Shown: positions 7,209 to 17,937, numbered from the stretch's first letter. The stretch: DNA of 64,000 bases from F-183 sp964627455 (GCA_964627455.1 CAZVKC010000043.1:1-64000), one strand, 5' to 3'. Made by a program: numbers and translations. The notes: generated from the letters alone by a model not told the origin.

Positions 7209-8148
7209 GCAGCCCAAAGAGGACATGGAAGACGAAATCTTCCAGCGTCTGGTGCAGGAATCCGGATCCACCGGCGAGCACATGATGCTGATTGGTCTCG
7301 GCGAGCCACTCCTCGATCCCAAAATCTTCGACCGCATCGAGTACTGCGACCAGCATGGGGTCGCGACGCTGCTGTCCACCAACGGCGTGCTGCTTGAAGG
7401 CGAGAATGCTGAAAAACTGCTGCGGTCGAAACTCGAACACGTGACGTTCAGCTTCGACGGCTCGACGCCGGAATCGTTCGAATACTATCGCAAAGGCGCG
7501 AAGTTCGACCGCGTGCGCGATAACTTCGTCCGGTTCGCCAGGCGCAAGCACGAGACGGGCGCGAAGATTCAGATTGTCGTGCAGATGATCCGGCTCGAAA
7601 AGAACTGGGATGAGGTCGACGAGTTCATCCGCTTCTGGAGCGCAGTGCCGGGCGTCGACCAGGTCCGCGTCAAAAACGACGAGACCAATGTCCTGCAGCC
7701 TGAGGGCGGGCATGCGCCGGAAGACTGGAAGTACCCGTGCCACTACCTCTGGCGCGGACCCGTGTACATCAAGCACAACGGCGACGTCTATCCCTGCTGC
7801 CAGAGCTACATGCTGGATGGCGCGCCCATCGGGCGAATCGGCGAGAAGCCGCTCAACGAGATCTACGATTCGCCCGAAATGCGCCGCATGCGGCAACTGC
7901 ACGCCAGCGGACGCGCGGGCGAGATCGACATCTGCGCGAAGTGCTTCACCACGATCCCGCATCCACTGCTGGTGACCGGAAGTCTGCTGTTCCACGGCAA
8001 GTGGGTCCGCAAGCTGCTGCCGGTGGTGGAACGGTTCGTAAACCTGTCGAAGGGCGGTTTCGTTCGGCGGTTGCTGACTCCGCCGAGCAAGCAGCAGCCA
8101 AAACCCGAACTCGTGCAGATCAGCGGGACATCCAGGAAAGAAGACTAG
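7066..8148 (+). CDS. Radical SAM protein with SPASM domain
   Basis: A 360-residue radical SAM enzyme. The [4Fe-4S] motif is CNLYCPMC (Cys35, Cys39, Cys42), preceded by VEYIVETTAKC. GEPLLDP supplies the usual second strand, and DGSTPESFEYYRKGAKFD is typical of the family. A C-terminal SPASM-type cluster region contains YPCHYLW, GDVYPCC, the PIGRIGEKPLNEIYDSPEMRR block and DICAKC, enough cysteines for at least one auxiliary cluster. Such enzymes modify peptides, proteins, lipids or sugars; the substrate is not readable. No small precursor peptide gene is visible nearby, which argues mildly against a RiPP role. It overlaps the membrane protein upstream and ends tail-to-tail with the creatininase gene. 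Confidence 0.9.
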   Translation: MRALNRAKLLWAYLTRKDVTRGLPVEYIVETTAKCNLYCPMCPRETHKQPKEDMEDEIFQRLVQESGSTGEHMMLIGLGEPLLDPKIFDRIEYCDQHGVATLLSTNGVLLEGENAEKLLRSKLEHVTFSFDGSTPESFEYYRKGAKFDRVRDNFVRFARRKHETGAKIQIVVQMIRLEKNWDEVDEFIRFWSAVPGVDQVRVKNDETNVLQPEGGHAPEDWKYPCHYLWRGPVYIKHNGDVYPCCQSYMLDGAPIGRIGEKPLNEIYDSPEMRRMRQLHASGRAGEIDICAKCFTTIPHPLLVTGSLLFHGKWVRKLLPVVERFVNLSKGGFVRRLLTPPSKQQPKPELVQISGTSRKED

Positions 8149-8948
8149 GGCTTGAAGATGTGGGCCTCGTCCCACTTGCGGATCGTGTCGCGAACCAGCG
8201 CCGCGACCTTCTCCGCGACAGCCTTGTAGTATTGATCCGCCTTCGCCTGGTCAAACGTCACATAGCCCTGTCCCGGTTGATACAGAATGATCGACGACGG
8301 GAAGGGATACGCCGACCAGGTTCCGGCCGGCGGGCGCGGCGTGGCGAGTGAATCCTTGTAGCGGTCCTTCTGGATCAGCTTGGGATCAATCGCCTGGATG
8401 AAAGCGTTCTCGTTGAGGCCGGCATGGCCGCCGTCTTCGCCGAAAACCTTCAGCGTGACGTCGGAACAATACGCCCACCAATTGACGACGAGGGTCCGGA
8501 CCCGCATCTCACGGCCGACCTGCTCGGCGATTGCGTTCAGCGCGTCGGTGTTGCCGCCATGGCCGTTGATGAGAATGATGTTCTTGAACCCGTTACGCGC
8601 GAGTCCGCGAAGGACTTCCGTGACGAACGGGCGATACGCCGCATCGGAGATCGTGAATCCGCCGGCGAAACCGTCGAGGCGTCCCGTGATGCCGTACGGC
8701 AGCACCGGCGCGACCATTGCGTTCAGACCCGGCGCGATCGTGCGGGAAAGCGCGAGCGGCGCAGTATTGTCGGCGCCGTTGTTGGCGACACCGTGTGCTT
8801 CCATAGTGCCCAGCGGCAGCAGGACCGTGTCGACTTTGGATGGCACAACCTCGCGGAACTCCATCCAATTCATGTCGTTCAACTCGCGTGTGGACTGGGC
8901 AGACGCAAACACGGCCAGGGCCAGGAACAGCAGGACATCGCGAAACAT
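8145..8948 (-). CDS. Creatininase family protein, exported
   Basis: A 267-residue creatininase-type amidohydrolase with a signal peptide (FRDVLLFLALAVFASAQ). Metal-ligand motifs are present: PLGTMEAHG (Glu50, His52), Asp60, INGHGGN (His130) and HAGLNEN with the late Glu. Family members hydrolyse creatinine, mycofactocin or FAPy-type precursors, usually in the cytosol; an exported copy points to an envelope substrate that I cannot name. Only 12 bases separate it from the DUF1501 gene upstream, so it is the third gene of a PSD1-DUF1501-creatininase operon. ATG at 8948 is chosen; an in-frame GTG at 8954 adds two residues. Its stop overlaps the stop of the radical SAM gene on the other strand. 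Confidence 0.88.
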   Translation of the reverse strand: MFRDVLLFLALAVFASAQSTRELNDMNWMEFREVVPSKVDTVLLPLGTMEAHGVANNGADNTAPLALSRTIAPGLNAMVAPVLPYGITGRLDGFAGGFTISDAAYRPFVTEVLRGLARNGFKNIILINGHGGNTDALNAIAEQVGREMRVRTLVVNWWAYCSDVTLKVFGEDGGHAGLNENAFIQAIDPKLIQKDRYKDSLATPRPPAGTWSAYPFPSSIILYQPGQGYVTFDQAKADQYYKAVAEKVAALVRDTIRKWDEAHIFKP

Positions 8949-8960
8949 GGCCACAGGATA

Positions 8961-10355
<1,395 letters not shown>

Positions 10356-10363
10356 GTTCGTCG

Positions 10364-13300
10364 TTACTCCTTGGTGAGCGCTTCGTCGAGGTTCAACAGT
10401 ACGTTGGCGAGCATGGTCCACGAGGCCTTATCGGGATCTCCGCCGAGTTTCTTGGCTTCGTCGGCGTGGGACTTGAAGTACGCCACTTCGCCCTGGCGCC
10501 AGCTGAGCAGCCGGTCGATTTCCGCAGGCTTGGCCGCGCGCGCGGTGACCAGGCGGAGACCGAGTCTCACGCGATCCGCATCCGTCTTCGCTTCGGTCTC
10601 GAGGCGCCGCGCCAAGGCTTGCGCGGTTTCGAAGAACGCCGGATCGTTGAGAGTCGTGAGCGCCTGTAGCGGCGTGTTGGTGCGGACGCGGCGTACGGTG
10701 CAGACCTCACGGCTGGTGGCGTCGAAGTTCAACATCGACGGGTACATCGCAGAGCGGCGCACGAAGGTGTACAAACCGCGGCGATAGCGATCTTCGCCCT
10801 TGCTCTCGATCCATTGGTCGCTGCTGTAGGGAACGTCCCAGATGCCGGCGGGTTGATACGGGAAGACGCTGGGTCCACCGACTTTCGCACTCAGCAAACC
10901 GCTCGCCGCAAGCGACGTGTCGCGGATCATTTCGGCTTCCATGCGGAAGCGGGGTCCGCGGGAGATCAGCTTGTTGTAGGGGTCGAACTGCAGCAGCTCC
11001 GGCGTGACACGCGAAGTCTGCTTGTACGCTTGCGAAGTCACGATCAGGCGATGGATGTGCTTCATTGACCAGCCGTGATCCATGAACTCGACGGCGAGCC
11101 AGTCGAGGAGTTCCGGATGCGTGGGTCTCTCGCCTTGTGATCCGAAATCTTCCGAAGTTTCGACAATGCCGCGGCCGAAGTATTGTTCCCAGATGCGGTT
11201 CACCATCACGCGCGCAGTGAGCGGATTGTCGCGGGAAACGAGCCATTTTGCGAGCCCCAGACGGTTGCGGGGCAGACTGGGCGGGAGTCCACCGAGTGAG
11301 GCGGGGACGTCGGCGTACACCTTGTCCGCCTTGGCTGAAAAACCACCGCGAATGCGAACAAAGTCCGACGGGGTGTCGGGACCCTCGGCCATGATCAACG
11401 CCGACGGGATATCGAGTTTGTCGAGCTGATTGCGAACCTCGCGCAATTCGTCGCGCGCCGGCGCGAGTTTGGTGGACACGGTGCGGAAGTATGCGGCGAG
11501 CTTTTGTTCCGGATCCTTGCCGGTGTCGAGCGCTTCGCGCAAATGATGGCGGACGCGTACGGTCCACGAGGGATCCGCGGCGGAGGTCGCCGACAAGCGG
11601 AAGTGTCCGATCGACTGTCCGACGAGATCAGAGTTCGAAGTCAATTTCACGCGCACGGTCGATGCGGCGGTGAGAGCAACAGGCGCTTTGAGCACCATCA
11701 CCATCTGCCGGGGCATCCGCGTATCTTCTTTGGTCGCGTCGATGCTCCACAGCACGCGGCCGGGACTCGCGCGGCCGTCGTCCGAAATGAAGCGGCTGAT
11801 CTCGACGGGTTTGCCGTTCACTTCGACCTCAGCAGTGGTGAGGATGAAGTTGCCGTATGCGTCGCGGCCGGGGCCAGTGCGGGGCAGGGTCGCCGACGGC
11901 ACGACCTCTAACCGAACGCCGGTCAGTTGCGCGACTGCGGCGCCGGGCTTCGCTTCGACCACGTACGTTTCGCGCATCGGGTTCGTGCCGGAAGCAAGAA
12001 TGAGTCCGGTTGCGGGATCCTGCTTCAAGTCGGATCCGCCTTCACTCGTGAGACGGCTGGCGTTGAGCGTCTTCCAGTCTTTGTAGCTCGCGCGCACCGC
12101 AGTTTCCCACTCGCGCTGCTCGGCCTGGACTTCCGGCGTTGACGTTTTCAACTGTTCTTCAAGCGCGGACTGCCGCTTCTGTAACTCGGCCCGCTTGGCG
12201 GCCTGCTCCGGCGTGGGAAGTTCCAGCTTGGGTTCCGTCCACTTCACCGAAGTGTCGCCGTACTCTTTGACGTCTTTCGCCGTGTTGCTGAAGAAAGCCA
12301 TCAACTGGTAGTACTCCTTCTGCGTGAAGGGATCGTACTTGTGGTTGTGGCATTGCGTGCAGGTGAACGTGGATCCCAGCCAGACCGTGCCGGTGGTGTT
12401 CACGCGATCGACGAGCACTTCGAAGTGCGCTTCCTCTTTGTCGACGCCGCCCTCTTCGTTGTACATCGTGTTGCGGTGGAAACCGGTCGCGATCTTCTGG
12501 TCGTCGGTGGCGTTCGGCAGCATGTCGCCGGCGAGTTGCTCGATGGTGAACTGATCGAAGCCCATGTCGCGATTGAAGGCGTTGATCACCCAGTCGCGGA
12601 ACTTCCACATCGTGCGGCGCAGATCTTTTTCAAAGCCGTTGGTGTCGGCGTAACGGGCGAGGTCCAGCCAGGGGCGCGCCCAGCGCTCACCGTAGTGGGG
12701 CGATGCGAGCAGGCGATCCACGAGTTTGTCGTATGCCTTGGGATCCTTGTCGTTGACGAAGGCATCGACTTCCGCGGGCGTGGGCGGTAGTCCGGTGAGG
12801 TCCAGTGTGGCGCGGCGGATCAGAGTCTCGCGCGACGCCTCCGGCGAGAATCCGTTCTTGAGTTTGGTCAGCAGGAAGCCGTCGATCGAATCTGCGAGCT
12901 TCGACTTTTCGGGCTTCACGTACGCCCAGTGCTTGGCCTTGCCTCCATCAGTCGGCTGCATTTTCGCGGCAGGCCACGATGCGCCCGAGTTGATCCAGTC
13001 TTTGAGAACTGCAACATCCGCGGGCTTCAATGGCTGGCCGCCAAGCGGCATGCGGCGTTCGTTGCCGCGTCCTTCAATGCGATGGATGATGCGGCTCGCG
13101 TCGGCATTCCCAGCAGTGATCACGCGCGCCGCGAGGCTGCCGGCATCCAAGCGAAGCTGCCCTTTGGCGGAGGCGCCGCTGTGGCAGCCGGTACAGTTCG
13201 CTTTGAGGATCGGCTCGACTTGCGTATCAAAGTCCGGCGCCTTCTTCGCATTCTGGCGAGGCAGGCTGTCGATCCAGCGCTTCACGGCGTCCACTTTGGA

Positions 13301-13591
13301 AGCATCGAGTAAGGCGCCTGTCGGTGGCATCCGCATTTCCGGCGCTGTGCTCACCGCGCGCTTGACGATAAGGCTCGAGGCGCTGTCGCCCGGCTGCACC
13401 ACTGCACCGGACATCCCGCCTTTCAGGATGGCTTCCGCCGAATCGAGCCGCAATTTGCCCTGGGCCATCGCTCCGTTGTGACAGACGGTACACGATCGCA
13501 GGGCGTCCAAAGCGTCTTTTTCCAACTGTTGCGCCGAAGCGATTGCGGAACCCAACGCCACGAATAGGAATGCCAGACAACAACGCGCCAT
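10364..13591 (-). CDS. PSD1-type protein with cytochrome-c-like N-terminus, DUF1549 and DUF1553
   Basis: A 1075-residue exported protein. After the signal peptide (RCCLAFLFVALGSAIASAQ) come two planctomycete-type cytochrome c segments with haem motifs CTVCH (34-38) and CTGCH, each followed by KLRLDS/QLRLDAG and a MRMPP or RRMPLGG block. DUF1549 follows (PPTPAEVDAFVNDKDPKAYD to CTQCHNHKYDPF, a third CxxCH). A beta-rich middle section precedes DUF1553 (RVMVNRIWEQYFGRGIVE to ALTTLNDPAFFETAQALARR). Proteins of this make-up are common in Planctomycetes and Acidobacteria beside DUF1501; haem-linked oxidation outside the cytoplasm is inferred, not shown. It follows the TonB receptor gene on the same strand but is separated from it by a terminator. 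Confidence 0.92.
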   Translation of the reverse strand: MARCCLAFLFVALGSAIASAQQLEKDALDALRSCTVCHNGAMAQGKLRLDSAEAILKGGMSGAVVQPGDSASSLIVKRAVSTAPEMRMPPTGALLDASKVDAVKRWIDSLPRQNAKKAPDFDTQVEPILKANCTGCHSGASAKGQLRLDAGSLAARVITAGNADASRIIHRIEGRGNERRMPLGGQPLKPADVAVLKDWINSGASWPAAKMQPTDGGKAKHWAYVKPEKSKLADSIDGFLLTKLKNGFSPEASRETLIRRATLDLTGLPPTPAEVDAFVNDKDPKAYDKLVDRLLASPHYGERWARPWLDLARYADTNGFEKDLRRTMWKFRDWVINAFNRDMGFDQFTIEQLAGDMLPNATDDQKIATGFHRNTMYNEEGGVDKEEAHFEVLVDRVNTTGTVWLGSTFTCTQCHNHKYDPFTQKEYYQLMAFFSNTAKDVKEYGDTSVKWTEPKLELPTPEQAAKRAELQKRQSALEEQLKTSTPEVQAEQREWETAVRASYKDWKTLNASRLTSEGGSDLKQDPATGLILASGTNPMRETYVVEAKPGAAVAQLTGVRLEVVPSATLPRTGPGRDAYGNFILTTAEVEVNGKPVEISRFISDDGRASPGRVLWSIDATKEDTRMPRQMVMVLKAPVALTAASTVRVKLTSNSDLVGQSIGHFRLSATSAADPSWTVRVRHHLREALDTGKDPEQKLAAYFRTVSTKLAPARDELREVRNQLDKLDIPSALIMAEGPDTPSDFVRIRGGFSAKADKVYADVPASLGGLPPSLPRNRLGLAKWLVSRDNPLTARVMVNRIWEQYFGRGIVETSEDFGSQGERPTHPELLDWLAVEFMDHGWSMKHIHRLIVTSQAYKQTSRVTPELLQFDPYNKLISRGPRFRMEAEMIRDTSLAASGLLSAKVGGPSVFPYQPAGIWDVPYSSDQWIESKGEDRYRRGLYTFVRRSAMYPSMLNFDATSREVCTVRRVRTNTPLQALTTLNDPAFFETAQALARRLETEAKTDADRVRLGLRLVTARAAKPAEIDRLLSWRQGEVAYFKSHADEAKKLGGDPDKASWTMLANVLLNLDEALTKE

Positions 13592-13617
13592 GTTGGCATT
13601 TTTTCACAACGCCAAAT

Positions 13618-13657
13618 GAAAAAGGGGAGGAAGCGCATGGCAGTGCGCCCCTCCCCT
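13618..13657 (-). terminator. Rho-independent terminator after the TonB-dependent receptor gene
   Basis: Read on the minus strand, aggggagg (13650-13657) pairs perfectly with cctcccct (13623-13630). An inner stem gcgca/tgcgc encloses a 6-base loop, with a small internal loop between the two stems. The stem is followed by four T and then C. It sits 19 bases past the receptor stop and ahead of the PSD1 gene, so the receptor and PSD1 are probably separate transcripts. Confidence 0.8.
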
Positions 13658-13675
13658 GTTACGATTCCGCGAAGA

Positions 13676-16579
13676 TCAGAAGGTGATCTTCGCGGCAACC
13701 TGGATAATACGGGGATCCGCCGTATCCGTCATCTGGCGGAACGTCGTCACCGGAGTGAACACGCGCGTCGCAGCGTTGAAGTTGTACGGCGTGGTCAGGA
13801 ACGAAGTGAAGTTCGCACGATTGGTGAGGTTGAACGCTTCGAAGATCAACCGCAGCCGGGCCTTCGAATCCTTCATCAGGTCGATGTCGCGCGTGAAGCG
13901 GAAATCGACCGTCGCGAAGTTCGGGGCTTTATAGATGTTGCGTCCTTCGAACGGCACGCGGTCCGTGCGGGTGTTGCCATCGTTGTTGACGTCGGAATTG
14001 CCGCCGATCGTCGACGAGAAGTAGCGGCCGCTCTGTACGTTGTTGATCAGCGAAAGCTGATACCCGCGCAGGAAGATGTTCTTCGAGTAGTTGATGTCCC
14101 ACACGCCCGAGAAGACGAAGCGGTGGCGGACATCCGAATTGCCGAGTCCGCGATCGAGGCCGGGAACCGTGGTGTACTGGGGAACCTTGGCATCGTCGCC
14201 GCCGCCGACCACGACCGACGTCTGGTCCGGCACGGTGTCAATAACCTTCGAGAAGGTGTACGAACTCTGCAACTGGAAGCTGCGGGCGAACCGCTTGCTC
14301 AACTGCACGAAACCGCCGTGATAGATCGAATCCGCGCCGGAATCGAACATCGAGATGCGGCGGAAGTTCGGGTTGGGACGTTCGCTCGGATAGCGCAGGA
14401 ACGTCGTCGTGCCGCCGGTCGAGAACGTCGCCGCCGTGGCGACCGCCGGGAACAGATTGATGTCGCGCGTGCGAGACAAGTGGATGCCGCGAACGCCGAG
14501 GTAGCCGAGGGTCACCGAATAATCCTTGCCCAACTGGCGTTCGACGTTGAGATTGAACTGGTGCGTGAGCGGCTGCACGTACTTGGGATCGAAGACATAG
14601 ATATCCGGAGTGCGCGCGAGAGCCGGCGGAGCCGACAGGATGTTCGGATACACCGGGATGTTCGACGTGAGCGTGTAGGTCTGCACCTGGATGCCGTTCT
14701 GCGAATGCGCCGTGCCGAGCAGGATGGCCGGCGTGCGTCCATAGAACATGCCCGCGCCGCCGCGGATCACCAGCTTCTCGCTGAACTTGTAGGCGAAACC
14801 GAAGCGGCCGGCAAGATTGTTCGTGTCACGGTTGATCGCAGTGTTGTCGAAGCCGATGAGCGGATTCTTCACCGGCGGATTCTCGAGTGTGAACAGGTCA
14901 TAACGCACACCGTAGTTCAGCGTGAGCTTGTTGGTCACGCGCCAGGAATCCTGCGCGAAGAACGCGATTTCGTTCGAGTTCGGAGTCGTCAGCGCGCCAT
15001 TCGTGTTGGCGCCGGCGAAGCCTTGCGTGAAGCTGGCGGCGCGGCGGGCAGCAAAGTCGGCGTACGAGTTGAACTGGAACGAGCCGCTGAAGTTGCCGGG
15101 GAAGAAGTTGTCGATGCGCTGCGTGATGATGTCGTAGCCCATCTTGTAGGTGTGGGTCCCGCGCAAATACGACAGATTCTGTGCAAGCTGGATGGTGCGG
15201 GCGTTGGTGTAGCGCGGGCTGAAGTTGTTGCGGCCGATCTGCATGACGAGCGTGCCCGCCTGGCGGATCTGCGCTTCGGGCTGGTCGGAATTCGCCGCGC
15301 CGGGCTGGTTGTCGCGCGTGAAGACGAAGCGCGATTCGAGCACCGCGGCCTGATTGACGACCCACGTGTGCGTACCCGCGATGTTGTCGGTGGTCACCGA
15401 GCTGTCGCCGGTGTGTTCCTGCGCGCTGGCGCTGCCTGAGTTTTCGAAGTTCTTGCCGACAAAACGGTTCGCGTTGTAACGGACGCTGAGGCGGTGCGAG
15501 TTCGACGCGTTCCAATCCACCTTGCCGAGATACACGTTGTTGTCGAGCTTGTTCGAATAGGAATTCAGCTTCGGCGTGAGTTCGCGCAACGCCTGCTGCG
15601 AAAGTTCGTCAGAAGGCGCGGGGACCGCAAGAAACACCGGATTCGGCAGCGTATTCCGCTGGCCGTCGTAATCGAAGAAGAAGAACAGCTTGTCTTTCTT
15701 GATCGGTCCGCCGATGTTGCCGCCGAACTGATTGAATCGATAGACGCGGCGCGCGGCGCCACGGCGATTGTTCGCCCAGGTGTTGGCGTTGAGGACTTCG
15801 TTGCGGAAGAACTCAAAGAGCGTTCCGTGCAACTGATTGGTGCCGGACTTGGTGATCACATTGATCACGCCGCCGCCCGCGCGACCGATTTCCGCGGCAT
15901 AGCCGTTGGTGTTCACCTGAAACTCCGCGACCGCATCCTGCGAGAACGTGTATGGATTGCGGCCCGTGCCCGCGCGGCCCGTGGATTGTCCAAAGAAGAC
16001 GTTGTTGGAATCCGAACCGTCGACCAGCAGGCTGTTCGCCGTGCCGCGCTGCCCGCCGAACGAAATGTCGCCTGTGCGGGTGAGGTCGCGCGAAACGCCG
16101 GGAGTCAGAAGCGTAAAATCCAGAAAGTTGCGGCCGTTCACTGGCAGTTCACCGACGGCCTTCGAATCCACGACCGTGCTCGTTTGCGAGCGCGTCGATT
16201 CAACCACCGGGATTTCGTCGGTGACACTCACCGATTCCTGCGTCTGGCCGATTTCCATTTTGAGGTCGAAGGTCGAAACTGCGCCGATATTGAGCGTAAC
16301 GCCCTGCTTTTTCGCGGTCTTGAAGCCTTGCGCTTCGATTACGATGTCGTAAGAGCCCGCCGGGACACGAACTGCGTAAAGCCCGGCTTCGGTAGTCGTT
16401 GCGTTACGAACGACCCCGGTTGCCGTGTTGGTTACGGTGACTTTCGCTGAGGGAATCGGGGAGCCACTGGGGTCCAGAACCGTTCCGTTGAGGGTTGCGC
16501 CTGTGATGTCGGATTGTGCCCAAGCCGCGAGAGAAGCGAGGACGGTGAGTAACAAAGATCGAGTTACAGCTAAAGCCAT
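13676..16579 (-). CDS. TonB-dependent receptor, Oar-like, with carboxypeptidase-regulatory N-terminus
   Basis: A 967-residue outer-membrane receptor. After the signal peptide (SLLLTVLASLAAWAQ) comes an Ig-like carboxypeptidase regulatory domain (about 25-105; GTVLDPSGSPIPSAKVTVTN and GLYAVRVPAGSYDIVIEAQG). A plug domain follows (about 115-230; VNGRNFLDFTLLTPGVSRD, RAGGGVINVITKSGTNQLHG). The rest is a beta barrel ending in aromatic Phe (KITF), as outer-membrane proteins do. No TonB-box is obvious. In Acidobacteria many such Oar-like receptors occur, with substrates unknown but probably glycans or peptides. It is divergent from hypA across 81 bases and is followed by a terminator, then by the PSD1-DUF1501-creatininase operon on the same strand. 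Confidence 0.92.
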   Translation of the reverse strand: MALAVTRSLLLTVLASLAAWAQSDITGATLNGTVLDPSGSPIPSAKVTVTNTATGVVRNATTTEAGLYAVRVPAGSYDIVIEAQGFKTAKKQGVTLNIGAVSTFDLKMEIGQTQESVSVTDEIPVVESTRSQTSTVVDSKAVGELPVNGRNFLDFTLLTPGVSRDLTRTGDISFGGQRGTANSLLVDGSDSNNVFFGQSTGRAGTGRNPYTFSQDAVAEFQVNTNGYAAEIGRAGGGVINVITKSGTNQLHGTLFEFFRNEVLNANTWANNRRGAARRVYRFNQFGGNIGGPIKKDKLFFFFDYDGQRNTLPNPVFLAVPAPSDELSQQALRELTPKLNSYSNKLDNNVYLGKVDWNASNSHRLSVRYNANRFVGKNFENSGSASAQEHTGDSSVTTDNIAGTHTWVVNQAAVLESRFVFTRDNQPGAANSDQPEAQIRQAGTLVMQIGRNNFSPRYTNARTIQLAQNLSYLRGTHTYKMGYDIITQRIDNFFPGNFSGSFQFNSYADFAARRAASFTQGFAGANTNGALTTPNSNEIAFFAQDSWRVTNKLTLNYGVRYDLFTLENPPVKNPLIGFDNTAINRDTNNLAGRFGFAYKFSEKLVIRGGAGMFYGRTPAILLGTAHSQNGIQVQTYTLTSNIPVYPNILSAPPALARTPDIYVFDPKYVQPLTHQFNLNVERQLGKDYSVTLGYLGVRGIHLSRTRDINLFPAVATAATFSTGGTTTFLRYPSERPNPNFRRISMFDSGADSIYHGGFVQLSKRFARSFQLQSSYTFSKVIDTVPDQTSVVVGGGDDAKVPQYTTVPGLDRGLGNSDVRHRFVFSGVWDINYSKNIFLRGYQLSLINNVQSGRYFSSTIGGNSDVNNDGNTRTDRVPFEGRNIYKAPNFATVDFRFTRDIDLMKDSKARLRLIFEAFNLTNRANFTSFLTTPYNFNAATRVFTPVTTFRQMTDTADPRIIQVAAKITF

Positions 16580-16590
16580 ATCTTTTTAGT

Positions 16591-16637
16591 GTAGCGCCCG
16601 AAGATCACAAACCCACTACAAAGAGGTGGCGCCCGAA
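16591..16637. promoter_or_regulatory. Direct repeat in the receptor/hypA divergent intergenic region
   Basis: gtagcgcccgaa (16591-16602) and gtggcgcccgaa (16626-16637) match at 11 of 12 bases, 35 bases apart, inside an 81-base divergent spacer. A TATACT word at 16646-16651 could be a -10 element for hypA. A regulator site for either gene is possible; this is inference. Confidence 0.4.
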
Positions 16638-16660
16638 ACTCTCGATATACTGGCGTTGGC

Positions 16661-17011
16661 ATGCACGAACTCTCGATCATGCAAAGCGTGGTTTCATCCG
16701 CGTTAGAGGCGCTAAACGGGCAACCGGTGCGTCGCGTGGTCGAACTGCGCATGCACGTCGGCGCGTTGAGCGGCGTGGTCGAGGACTCACTCCAGTTTTG
16801 TTATGAACTCGCAAGCAAGGACACCGTTCTGGAAGGATCGAAGCTGGTGGTGATGCAGTTGCCCGTCGTCATCCATTGCGCGGCGTGCGATGCCGATTTC
16901 GAGTTGCCGGGCGTGCAAAGCTTTCGCTGCCCGAGTTGCGGCGGCTTGTCCGGCGACATCCGACAGGGACGCGAGTTGGCGATAGAATCGCTAGAGATCG
17001 AGGAGCCGTGA
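16661..17011 (+). CDS. hypA: Hydrogenase maturation nickel metallochaperone HypA
   Basis: A 116-residue HypA. The N-terminal MHELSIMQS carries the nickel ligand His2, needed together with Glu3. The zinc site is two CxxC pairs: Cys73/Cys76 (CAAC) and Cys90/Cys93 (CPSC). With HypB it delivers Ni(II) to the large subunit of NiFe-hydrogenase after HypCDEF has placed the Fe(CN)2CO centre. Length is normal. It is first in hypABCDE; its stop overlaps the GTG of hypB (GTGA). A divergent TonB receptor lies upstream. An mRNA leader of at most 80 bases is available. Confidence 0.97.
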   Translation: MHELSIMQSVVSSALEALNGQPVRRVVELRMHVGALSGVVEDSLQFCYELASKDTVLEGSKLVVMQLPVVIHCAACDADFELPGVQSFRCPSCGGLSGDIRQGRELAIESLEIEEP

Positions 17012-17673
17012 CCACACGCATTGTCGAGCTTCGGCGGAATGTTCTGAAGAAGAACGACCTGCTTGCCGCGGATCTGCGGGCCACATTCGCAGGCGCCGGA
17101 TTGCTGGCGGTGAATCTGGTGTCGAGTCCCGGATCGGGCAAAACCGCGTTCCTGCAGCGGACCCTGCGTGAGTTGCAGACTGCAGGTGAGAGTCCGGCCG
17201 CACTGGTCGGCGATCTCGAAACCGATAACGACGCGCGCAGGCTCGCGGAAAGCGGCGCGCCGGTGCGACAGATCAACACGCATGGCTGCTGCCATCTCGA
17301 AGCCGAGATGATCGGCAATCATCTCGACGGCTGGAACCTCACGGACTTCCGCTATCTGTTTATAGAGAACGTCGGCAACCTCGTGTGCCCGTCCGCGTAC
17401 GACCTCGGCGAGAACATTCGCGCCGCATTGCTATCGGTGACGGAAGGCGAAGACAAGCCGCTGAAGTATCCGACTATTTTCAATTCCGCCGACATCGCAA
17501 TCATTACCAAGATCGATCTCGCCGCGGCGTGCGAGTTTGATCGCGAGGCCGCGCACGCGAACATCCGCGAAGTGCGGCCGGGGATCCGCATCTTTGAAAC
17601 ATCCGCGAAGACGGGCGCGGGATTCGACTCCTGGCTCGAATTTCTTCGCGAGAGTCGCGCATCACGACGTTGA
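17008..17673 (+). CDS. hypB: Hydrogenase maturation GTPase HypB
   Basis: A 221-residue SIMIBI-class GTPase. Walker A is SSPGSGKT (39-46); GDLETDND, the switch region and IENVGNLVCPSAYDLGE, including the metal/nucleotide Cys-His region NTHGCCHLE, are intact. IITKIDLA is the NKxD-type guanine motif. There is no N-terminal His-rich stretch, so it should hand over nickel without storing it. It begins with GTG overlapping the hypA stop by four bases, with GGAG six bases upstream. An ATG-started longer reading into hypA is not credible. It supplies nickel with HypA in the last step before protease maturation. Confidence 0.97.
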   Translation: MTTRIVELRRNVLKKNDLLAADLRATFAGAGLLAVNLVSSPGSGKTAFLQRTLRELQTAGESPAALVGDLETDNDARRLAESGAPVRQINTHGCCHLEAEMIGNHLDGWNLTDFRYLFIENVGNLVCPSAYDLGENIRAALLSVTEGEDKPLKYPTIFNSADIAIITKIDLAAACEFDREAAHANIREVRPGIRIFETSAKTGAGFDSWLEFLRESRASRR

Positions 17674-17688
17674 GGAGGTAAGACCGCC

Positions 17689-17937
17689 ATGTGCCTGGCC
17701 ATTCCGGGACGAGTCGAAGAGATCCACGACGACGGCCTTGTTCGCATGGGCAAGGTGAACTTCAGCGGCATCGTGAAGGAGGTCTGCCTCGCGTACCTGC
17801 CGGAGTTGCAGGTTGGCGATTACACGATCGTGCACGTGGGGTTCGCGATCTCGAAGGTGGACGAGGCGTCGGCCCAGGCGACGCTGCAAACGTTTCGTGA
17901 CATGGGATTGCTCGATGAGGAGCTGCACGAGTCATGA
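17689..17937 (+). CDS. hypC: Hydrogenase maturation chaperone HypC
   Basis: An 82-residue HypC/HybG family protein. MCLAIPGRV provides the essential Cys2, exposed after methionine removal. The OB-fold-like rest (VNFSGIVKEVCLAYLPELQVGDYTIVHVGFAI) is standard. It shuttles the Fe(CN)2CO unit built on HypD to the hydrogenase large subunit. A strong GGAGG lies 11 bases before the ATG. It follows hypB by 15 bases and overlaps hypD by four bases (ATGA). Confidence 0.96.
   Translation: MCLAIPGRVEEIHDDGLVRMGKVNFSGIVKEVCLAYLPELQVGDYTIVHVGFAISKVDEASAQATLQTFRDMGLLDEELHES

Noticed and set aside
13616..15439. Long open frame on the plus strand opposite the first TonB receptor (607 codons), and similar ones opposite other genes such as 58574-61315 minus and 61556-64000 minus
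   Set aside because: They lie antisense to well-supported genes in a high-GC genome, with arginine-, valine- and glutamate-rich translations and no domain content. They are mirror images of codon bias.
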